Positions 1 through 5,449 of a stretch of DNA of 11,753 nt are shown here, piece by piece. Where the stretch lies: contig DAOVYW010000051.1 of NCBI GenBank assembly GCA_030635415.1, positions 1 through 11,753 on the forward strand, read 5' to 3'. The DNA comes from Candidatus Firestoneibacteriota bacterium (GTDB lineage Bacteria; Oederibacteriota; JAAXVQ01; JAUVAV01). Both the position numbers and the translations under genes were made by a program. The stretch's first letter is position 1. Every line of letters starts with the position of its first letter. Below the pieces are notes generated by a model, which was given only the letters and a program-made list of their open reading frames with translations, made no database searches and was not told the DNA's origin.

Positions 1-2049
1 AAACCCGGCGGAATAATCAACGTCCCTCCTCACGGCACAGCCAGCAGCATCGGCAAACTTCACCTCATCGCGCCGGAGATATTGATTGAAGGGACTATTA
101 ATGCCCGGAGTACCGGCCATAATGACACTGGGATGGGTGGATCACCCGAAGGTAGTGGACACGGTGGTGGGGGAGCCGGTTATGGAGGCGCTGGTGGCAG
201 AGGGCATGATGCCTCACCCTTTCCTGGAACCCCTGGAGCAGGAGGAGTTATATACGGGAGCTCTCCTTATACAGAAAATATTGGCTCCTATGGTTTTGCA
301 GCTGGTATGGGGAGTGACTATTCAGGCTTTGCAGGAGGATGCATTCGTCTGGATGCTATCAGCTTAACTATTGGTGCTAGTGCTTACCTTGATGCCCGGG
401 GAAATACAACATCTTATGATTTTGTAGGCGGCGGGTCCGGCGGGTGTGTTTTTTTTAATGGTATTTTTTCTTTACTGGAATCCGGCCGAATTCTCAATGT
501 ATCGGGCGGACCTGGCGGGAAAACCTTCGGAACTTTTGGTGCCGCCGGTGGCGGCGGCGGCGGAAGAGCAATAATACTCAGGGGGGTTACTTATTCTAAT
601 GTAGATGGTGTAAGCGGTATTATTTATAACGGAGGGAATGAGGGAACCGGCGGCAATGCTCAACCCGGTGATCTGGGAGATATTGATATAACTAATGCCC
701 CTCCTCCCAATCCTCCCACTTTAATCTCCCCCGCGGATAAAGCTGAGATTAGCACTACACCCACCTTTACATTTGTCGCCACAGACCCGGCAAATTCAAA
801 ATTCCTTAAATACAAACTGGAATTAAGCTTAAATGCTTCTTTCTCTCCAGTGTACATAACCCACGACCAAATGGCGCCGGATGCCGGATGGGGAGGGAAT
901 ACCCACTATTATTCCGGTGTAACCGCTACTTATACATTCCATGCCGAATTAACCCCGGAACAAACTTATTACTGGCGAATAAGCGTTACCAATGACCAAG
1001 GCACGGAGTGGGTTGTATCACCCTCATCATCACCATATCCTGAATTTTCAACCACTAATAGCCAGCCAACCTTAAGCCGGCTTTACCCCAACCCGGATCA
1101 AACCAATGTCAGCATAACCCCGGCCTTCCGTATCTGGGGCAATGATAAAGATGGTGATGCTCTAACATTTACTCTAACCCTTTCCCAGAATTCCGACCTT
1201 ACCAGTGCTCAAACATTTGAATCATCTTATCCCGGCTGGGACCAGTCCACTTATATTCCGCCCGGAACCCCTGCCGGAATTACCGCGACCTGCCAGATAC
1301 TTAATACCGGCAGCAATCAGGATGCCCTGACCGCCGGTACGGATTATTATTGGCAGGCAACAGCCCATGATCAGCACCAGAGCGCCACTTCGGAGATTTT
1401 CCACTTCACTACCTCCATTACTCCACCCACCACGCCCCAGTTGATCTTTCCTGAAAACAACTACCAGGCGCCCGATTCCAGGATCACTTTCCAATTTCGT
1501 GTATCCAGCCCATCCGGCAATACTCTAAACGGCTGCGTGCAGCTAAGCCGGAACAATTTCCAGGACATTTGGCATAGTTTTGATCAAACCCTGGATCAAA
1601 CCGGCTGGAGCGTAACATACCAATCCGGCCATATCACCTCATTTACTCTCCCAACGGATATCCAGTTGGAACGCGGCAAAACCTATTGGTGGCGGGCATA
1701 CTCCATCACAGGAGAAATCTGGAGCACTGTGTCCGAGACCAGGACCTTGAGCTTGGCTGATTCTCTGGAATTTCAAAATGTCCGGATTGTGCCTAATCCG
1801 GCGGTATCCACCTCACTGGTTAGGATTTATGTGCAGCTATCCCTTGATACAAAAATCACCATACGATTTTATAATAAACTCGGAAGGGAACTGGACAAAC
1901 TCCAGGCCCAGGCTTTGGGCGGAGCACAGGGAAATATCTTTAATTATGATATTTCCAAGTATGCCTGCGGTATCTATTTTTACGTAATTGAAGCTGAATC
2001 AGAATTTGGGACTTCTAAAATCACCAAACAATTCGCAGTAGTGGATTAG
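1..2049 (+). CDS. Secreted glycine-rich protein with Fn3/Ig-like domains and C-terminal sorting-type domain (5' partial)
   Basis: The frame is open from base 1 with no stop, so the true start lies outside the window; the TTG at 82 is an internal codon. The 682 visible residues fall into clear parts. Residues about 44-222 are glycine-rich, with GGGGAGYGGAGG and AAGGGGGGRAI blocks typical of exported beta-helical glycine-rich regions. Three Fn3/Ig-like units follow, starting near 235, 355 and 478. Each opens with a proline-rich strand (PPTLISP, QPTLSRLYP, TPQLIFP) and carries a late aromatic strand (YYWRIS, YYWQAT, YWWRAY). Residues about 591-682 form a C-terminal domain with VRIVPNP, FYNKLGRELD and YACGIYFYVIEA, resembling type IX secretion C-terminal or FlgD-like domains. 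It is probably exported and attached to, or shed from, the cell surface. The neighbouring porV-like gene fits that route. The substrate or partner is unknown, and no catalytic motif was seen. Confidence 0.85.
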   Translation, partial: KPGGIINVPPHGTASSIGKLHLIAPEILIEGTINARSTGHNDTGMGGSPEGSGHGGGGAGYGGAGGRGHDASPFPGTPGAGGVIYGSSPYTENIGSYGFAAGMGSDYSGFAGGCIRLDAISLTIGASAYLDARGNTTSYDFVGGGSGGCVFFNGIFSLLESGRILNVSGGPGGKTFGTFGAAGGGGGGRAIILRGVTYSNVDGVSGIIYNGGNEGTGGNAQPGDLGDIDITNAPPPNPPTLISPADKAEISTTPTFTFVATDPANSKFLKYKLELSLNASFSPVYITHDQMAPDAGWGGNTHYYSGVTATYTFHAELTPEQTYYWRISVTNDQGTEWVVSPSSSPYPEFSTTNSQPTLSRLYPNPDQTNVSITPAFRIWGNDKDGDALTFTLTLSQNSDLTSAQTFESSYPGWDQSTYIPPGTPAGITATCQILNTGSNQDALTAGTDYYWQATAHDQHQSATSEIFHFTTSITPPTTPQLIFPENNYQAPDSRITFQFRVSSPSGNTLNGCVQLSRNNFQDIWHSFDQTLDQTGWSVTYQSGHITSFTLPTDIQLERGKTYWWRAYSITGEIWSTVSETRTLSLADSLEFQNVRIVPNPAVSTSLVRIYVQLSLDTKITIRFYNKLGRELDKLQAQALGGAQGNIFNYDISKYACGIYFYVIEAESEFGTSKITKQFAVVD

Positions 2050-2125
2050 ACTTTAGCCTGCGGCTGCCAGAATAGAAATTCACAAATGCTTTTGACAATA
2101 CGAGTTTCTGGTTAAGGAGCTATGT

Positions 2126-3058
2126 ATGAGGATTGAACCGCGCACTTCATGTAATTCTTTAAGTTTTGTGATGTATCTCATTTTATTTGTGGTAATTTCA
2201 ACAGGCGTTAATGCAAAAGAGCAATCAATTGGAGCTATTTTTCTAAACGAACCCGTAGGCGCGCGGCCTACAGCTATGGGCCGGGCATTTGTCGGGGTAG
2301 GGGAAGATGCCAATACTATCTTTTGGAATCCTGCCGGCATGGTGCGCACTAGAAATATTGAATTGCTCGCCGTGCATACGGAATTCATCCAGGGATTTCG
2401 CGATGATTATTTCGCTTTCTGCATGCCGCTCTCCAGCCGGAATGCCATTGGTATTAATGGATTTATTTCCTACCATACCCAGCTGGAAAAAGCCGTCTCT
2501 TTCTACTCCGAAATAGAACCATTCAGTGCTTATGATACTTATCTGGGTCTGGCCTGGAGTCATGCCTTTGGTAAAAAATACGCGGCTGGAATCAACCTCA
2601 AAGGACTTTATCAGCTTATTGATACCTATTCCGCCTGGAATGTAGCGCTGGACCTTGGTTTATTAGTAACCGGACTGATCCCGGATATGAATCTTGGACT
2701 TACTATTAAAAATCTTGGTCCGCCCATAAAATTCATTGAAGAATCCCACACTATGCCAATAAGCATAGAACTCGGGACCAGTTATCGCTTGCTGAAAAAA
2801 AACCTGCTTTTAACCGGTGATATTTGCAAGCCTCTGCAGGAAGAATTCAGTTTCAAGTTTGGAGCCGAATATTCGATTAAAAAAATATTTTTTTTAAGAA
2901 CCGGTTATACCTATTTCCAATATGGCCATGATCTGGGACCGCTGGCCGGATTTACCGGCGGAATAGGCGCTAATATTTGGGAGTACCGTCTGGATTACTC
3001 CTTTGCGCCTTTTGCGGACCTGGGAAATATACACCGTTTCTCTCTGATTCTGCCTTGA
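2126..3058 (+). CDS. PorV/PorQ (UPF0164) family outer-membrane beta-barrel protein
   Basis: A 310-residue protein of the family's usual size. Residues 1-30 look like a signal peptide: a basic/polar start, the hydrophobic segment FVMYLILFVVIS, and a VNA cleavage motif. The family signature follows at about residues 40-70: VGARPTAMGRAFV, then GEDANTIFWNPAGM. The rest alternates short amphipathic strands with glycine turns, as expected of a FadL-like outer-membrane barrel. The start at 2126 is supported by AAGGAG at 2114-2119, about 6 bases upstream. In Bacteroidetes, PorV is the shuttle that carries type IX cargo to the attachment machinery. In other phyla, PorV-like proteins often stand alone and their role is not established. 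Here it follows a gene whose product ends in a sorting-type domain, so a role in that protein's export or anchoring is a reasonable inference. The TPR gene starts 10 bases after its stop. Confidence 0.85.
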   Translation: MRIEPRTSCNSLSFVMYLILFVVISTGVNAKEQSIGAIFLNEPVGARPTAMGRAFVGVGEDANTIFWNPAGMVRTRNIELLAVHTEFIQGFRDDYFAFCMPLSSRNAIGINGFISYHTQLEKAVSFYSEIEPFSAYDTYLGLAWSHAFGKKYAAGINLKGLYQLIDTYSAWNVALDLGLLVTGLIPDMNLGLTIKNLGPPIKFIEESHTMPISIELGTSYRLLKKNLLLTGDICKPLQEEFSFKFGAEYSIKKIFFLRTGYTYFQYGHDLGPLAGFTGGIGANIWEYRLDYSFAPFADLGNIHRFSLILP

Positions 3059-3060
3059 GG
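3057..3060 (+). promoter_or_regulatory. Shine-Dalgarno site that points to the ATG at 3069
   Basis: GAGG overlaps the porV TGA stop (3056-3058) and lies 8 bases before ATG 3069. It supports that ATG as the true start of the following TPR gene and suggests translational coupling to porV. The ATG is in a different frame from the TPR coding sequence, which implies the frameshift described for that gene. Confidence 0.5.
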
Positions 3061-3068
3061 CAAAAGCT

Positions 3069-3985
3069 ATGGGGAAAAAATAAAAATCGTCAGGCGCGTC
3101 GAGAACCAGCTTCAGGCCCAACATAAGCGTATTATTAAAGGTTTTATACAATCGGCGGAAAGAAATTTAAAAAAAGGCGATTATAAAACCGCCATTTTTT
3201 ATTATGAAAAAATCCTGGTGCTTAATCCACGAAATTCTCATTTTAAACAAAAGCTGTATAATGCGAGAAACCTGTTGGAACAACGCAAAGCGGACCGGCA
3301 TTACTCCAAAGGCATTAAGGCTTATAAGAAAAAAGATTATCTAAACGCTTTAATTGAATGGAGCAAAGTTAAGGATATCCGGCCCTCTTATAAACAAGTG
3401 AAATTATGGCTTAAGCGGGTAAATAAAAAGCTTACCACAGCACAAAATGGTCGCCGCCCTTCGCCTCCCCCGGCACCTAAAAGCCCTAAAAGCTATGAAG
3501 CAGACCGTTTTTTCACCCAGGGATTAGAGTATTTAAAGGAAGGAAACTATCTTGAGGCCATTAATACCTGGAAACTGGCCTTATCTCTGGATCCGGATAA
3601 TTCCCGTATCAAGCGATACCTGGAAAAGACTCAGCAGCAAATGAATGAAGAGATCAATGATTTATCGCAGCAAGCCTCAAAATCATGGAAAAGAGGAAAG
3701 GCGATTCCGGCGGTTTGGGCATGGAGAAAAATTCTCAAAATTAATTCAAAAAACTCCCAGGCACTGGTGTTTTTAAAGAAACACGCCTCGAAAATGAACG
3801 TATTAGCCAATGATCTATACCTCCAGGGCGTCCAAAATTATGTCGAAAATAAATTGGTGGAGGCTATATCTAACTGGAAGGATGTGCTGGTTCTGGATCC
3901 CGATAACACCAAAGCCATCAAGCATTTAAAGCGCGCCCGGGAAAAGCTTAAAGAAATCGGGGATTTCCATCCTCCCCAGTCTTGA
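3069..3985 (+). CDS. TPR-repeat protein with an apparent -1 frameshift near its start
   Basis: Five TPR-like units are visible: AERNLKKGDYKTAIFYYEKI, then units beginning ADRHYSKG, ADRFFTQG, QQASKSWK and ANDLYLQG. Several end in a NP/DPDN-type turn. A proline-rich linker (RPSPPPAPKSP) separates the second and third. TPRs form a helical scaffold for protein partners. The coding frame is open from just after the porV stop but contains no ATG, GTG or TTG before the GTG at 3218, and that GTG falls inside the first TPR. ATG 3069 has a Shine-Dalgarno site at 3057-3060 but reads only MGKK before a TAA. A -1 shift on the six-A run at 3075-3080 joins it to IKIVRRVENQ and gives about 305 residues with a complete first repeat. 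The cause could be a sequencing or assembly error, a real mutation, or slippage. No signal peptide is visible, so the product is probably cytoplasmic. The functional link to porV is by position only. Confidence 0.7.
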
Positions 3986-4054
3986 TTTTTAAAAGGGAAG
4001 AATCGGGAAATCATCTGCATTATATCTATTGCGAAAAAACAAATTAAACTCTTT

Positions 4055-4074
4055 ACCCCGGCTTTCGCCGGGGT
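4055..4074. repeat. Perfect 8-bp GC-rich hairpin (ACCCCGGC-TTTC-GCCGGGGT)
   Basis: The two 8-base arms are fully complementary around a TTTC loop. It lies 70 bases after the TPR stop and 90 bases before the next gene, so it could end transcription of the envelope genes. No T-run follows on either strand, so it is not a classic rho-independent terminator. The form resembles short dispersed palindromes found in many copies in some genomes. No second copy was seen in this window. Confidence 0.5.
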
Positions 4075-4163
4075 CAATAAAGGGAATAACCTATTTTATA
4101 AAAAACTTGAAAACAATCTCTTTATATTACATCTCATTTATAGATTTTAAAGGATAAAACATT

Positions 4164-4721
4164 ATGGCAGCAGAGAAATCACCAGAGTATTACGTAATTG
4201 AGCCAGACACTGATGATGACGGTATCATGATGGTGCTTGAATATAACGAAGATCACCGAGACAGATCATGGCATGATGGGGAAATTTTTACTTCTGATGT
4301 CAGTGCGCCTGTTTGGAAACAACATCCAAAAGTGCCGATAAAACTTACCATTGAAGAAGGGTATGAACAAGCTCCAATGTCCAGCTTTTTGGAATACCCA
4401 ATTCCCATAATGAGTAAAAAATTACTTGATACCGTGCGTGCGGCTGGAGTAACTAATATTGATTCGTATATAGTTGAAATTTATTATCCTGATGGTACGC
4501 TTGTCCCTGAAGATTATTATGCCTTTAATTTATTTGGTACAGTAAGGGAGGGAATAGCGGAGGAATTCCTACGGTCAAATACGGAAGGCCCATTAATGTT
4601 TCGCTTAGCTAGCGATATTACTACTATTTTGATTCATAAGCGTATTAAAGAGGCTATAGCAGAAGCTGAGATTGAATACATTAAAACAGATCCGGTCTAT
4701 CCAAGACGTAAATTGCCCTGA
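4164..4721 (+). CDS. DUF1629 / Imm11 (MXAN_0049-type) immunity-like protein
   Basis: A 185-residue soluble protein with no signal peptide or membrane segment. The layout fits my recollection of the DUF1629 family, described as immunity proteins of polymorphic toxin systems. There is an N-terminal YYVIEPD strand. A central FLEYPIPIMSKKLLDTVRAAGV motif follows, where the family has a 'hydrophobic-P-hydrophobic, S-[KE]-[KR]-L, AG' pattern. Then come DSYIVEIYYPDG, EDYYAFNLFGTV, and LMFRLASDITTILIHKRIKEAI near the C-terminus. If correct, it would bind and neutralise a specific toxin. No toxin gene, Rhs core or secretion gene is in the window, so it is an orphan here. AAAGGA at 4149-4154 lies about 9 bases before the ATG. 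A TATATT box is at 4123-4128 without a good -35. The gene is more AT-rich than its neighbours and is bordered by palindromic repeats, consistent with acquired DNA. The family call is from pattern memory, not a search. Confidence 0.65.
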   Translation: MAAEKSPEYYVIEPDTDDDGIMMVLEYNEDHRDRSWHDGEIFTSDVSAPVWKQHPKVPIKLTIEEGYEQAPMSSFLEYPIPIMSKKLLDTVRAAGVTNIDSYIVEIYYPDGTLVPEDYYAFNLFGTVREGIAEEFLRSNTEGPLMFRLASDITTILIHKRIKEAIAEAEIEYIKTDPVYPRRKLP

Positions 4722-4747
4722 TTTTCCCCCAATCAAACATCAAAAAA

Positions 4748-4773
4748 TCAGGCTACCAGTCTGAATCTTTTTT
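4748..4773 (+). terminator. Probable rho-independent terminator of the immunity-like gene
   Basis: TCAGGCT pairs with AGTCTGA (one G-T pair) around a 3-base ACC loop, followed by ATC and six T residues. It starts 27 bases after the stop codon. A competing 9-bp pairing (CCTGATTTT at 4717-4725 with AAAATCAGG at 4744-4752) overlaps its left arm. Confidence 0.6.
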
Positions 4774-4831
4774 CATATTCAAATGGTGCCAGATTTTATA
4801 TACCTGAGTGCCTTCCGATTTCACCAGCATT

Positions 4832-4861
4832 TGTAGGGGCGTTTAATTAAACGCCCCTACA
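4832..4861. repeat. Perfect 30-bp palindrome
   Basis: The left arm TGTAGGGGCGTTTAA is matched exactly by its reverse complement, with no loop. Palindromes beginning GTAGGGGCG and ending CGCCCCTAC are a recurrent type of dispersed intergenic repeat in several bacterial phyla. It could act as a bidirectional terminator or be a small non-autonomous element. Only one copy is in this window. Confidence 0.8.
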
Positions 4862-4874
4862 TCTTCCATAAGTT

Positions 4875-4905
4875 TGTCATCCCGAGTGAAATGAGAGATC
4901 TTTAG
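4875..4905. repeat. Dispersed-repeat-like segment (GTCATCCCGAGTGAA...GAGATCTTTAGG)
   Basis: It resembles the widespread GTCAT[TC]C[CT]GAG[CT]GAA...GATCT intergenic repeats found in many unrelated genomes, and it lies 13 bases after the 30-bp palindrome. Placement is by motif recognition; no second copy is in the window to confirm it. Confidence 0.4.
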
Positions 4906-5074
4906 GAAAATGCTTATTGGCGATAGTTTCATTTGTCATAATCTTTTTTTATTGAAATTAAAAGAAATAATTGAAAAGTTAACATAATATATATTATCCG
5001 ACATTTAAAATAATGCTAGAATTATTGCTTATTTATGATGTACCTGCTTAGTTGTCGAGGAATTTATTGGAAAA

Positions 5075-5127
5075 TAAGTTAAGTGGACAGCCGTTAGCGG
5101 ACTTTACGACTAACGCATTAAGTTAAG
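5075..5127. repeat. 9-bp direct repeats flanking an inverted repeat
   Basis: TAAGTTAAG occurs at 5075-5083 and again at 5119-5127. Between them, CGTTAG (5092-5097) and CTAACG (5110-5115) form a 6-bp inverted repeat around 12 bases. The right copy overlaps the end of the 54-aa ORF. On the - strand the inverted repeat lies just after that ORF's stop and could act as a weak transcript end. The CTAACGC...GTTAAGC order resembles an integron attC half-site, but no complete site can be built. Confidence 0.5.
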
Positions 5128-5287
5128 CTTTTTTGGTCTGCCTATTATGCAGAGTTATTATTCTATGTAAACGGTTAATTACTTCATGATAATGGAGGCA
5201 TTTAACCTGATCATCACCGATTTTTTCCCTCCGCGCGAGTATTTGTTCGGTCACTGAGGTTTTATTTTTCAATCTATGACGTCTCAT
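5123..5287 (-). CDS. Small basic protein of unknown function (54 aa)
   Basis: The ATG start (5287-5285) is preceded by GGGAGG at 5303-5298 with 10 bases between, and the frame runs 54 codons to a TAA. The product starts MRRHRLKNKTSVTEQILARR and is rich in Lys, Arg and His, with a few acidic residues in the middle (TEQ, REKIGDD). Residues about 11-50 look helical and amphipathic (VINRLHRIITLHN). There is no signal peptide and one cysteine. I do not recognise a family. It lies 162 bases beyond thrS on the same strand, with no obvious terminator between, so it could ride on the thrS transcript or have its own weak promoter near 5329-5358. A chance ORF cannot be excluded, although the strong ribosome binding site argues for translation. 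Confidence 0.45.
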   Translation of the reverse strand: MRRHRLKNKTSVTEQILARREKIGDDQVKCLHYHEVINRLHRIITLHNRQTKKA

Positions 5288-5297
5288 ACTGTTTTAA

Positions 5298-5303
5298 CCT
5301 CCC
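5298..5303 (-). promoter_or_regulatory. Strong Shine-Dalgarno site for the 54-aa ORF
   Basis: On the - strand this reads GGGAGG, 10 bases before the ATG at 5287. It is the main reason for calling the small ORF. A short inverted repeat (TAGTCT 5305-5310 with AGACTA 5321-5326) sits immediately upstream and could affect access to it. Confidence 0.5.
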
Positions 5304-5328
5304 TTAGTCTCTCTTTATTTAGACTATT

Positions 5329-5358
5329 GTTATGATTTTCCGGTTCCCCGCCGATCAA
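5329..5358 (-). promoter_or_regulatory. Weak candidate promoter for the 54-aa ORF
   Basis: On the - strand TTGATC (5358-5353) and CATAAC (5334-5329) are 18 bases apart. Each matches four of six sigma-70 consensus positions. It lies between thrS and the small ORF. An inverted repeat CGCCGAT (5349-5355) / ATCGGCG (5388-5394) overlaps its -35 end. Confidence 0.2.
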
Positions 5359-5449
5359 ACAAATCCGTTATCCCTTCCTATGTAATTATCGGCGTTCTAA
5401 CTCAAATAATAAATGTTTTATTTTATTTAGATTTCAACCCGTCCCTTAA

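Larger units (their letters stand above)
4722..5122. other. AT-rich convergent intergenic region, no gene seen
   Basis: About 400 bases between the + strand immunity-like gene and the - strand 54-aa ORF. It contains the terminator at 4748-4773, the 30-bp palindrome at 4832-4861, a dispersed-repeat-like segment at 4875-4905, a 14-base AT palindrome at 4984-4997 (ATAATATATATTAT), and the direct/inverted repeat cluster beginning at 5075. No frame longer than a dozen codons with a ribosome binding site was found. The stretch 4910-5040 is very AT-rich and otherwise featureless. Confidence 0.6.

Noticed and set aside
86..367. 93-codon + strand ORF inside the glycine-rich gene
   Set aside because: It is a shadow frame of the large surface-protein gene, which has the stronger domain evidence and is open across the whole region.
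2092..2097. TTGACA upstream of the porV-like gene as a promoter
   Set aside because: No -10 box is found at 16-18 bases; that position falls on the ribosome binding site.
3056..3985. Possible read-through fusion of the PorV protein and TPR protein, since both are in the same frame
   Set aside because: TGA acts as an ordinary stop elsewhere here (for example at tight gene overlaps and after the TPR and immunity-like genes), and ATG 3069 with its own ribosome site points to a separate gene.
5092..5115. Complete integron attC site
   Set aside because: The GTTRRRY and RYYYAAC core boxes are not both met and the two half-sites do not pair into the required stem; kept only as a low-interest resemblance.
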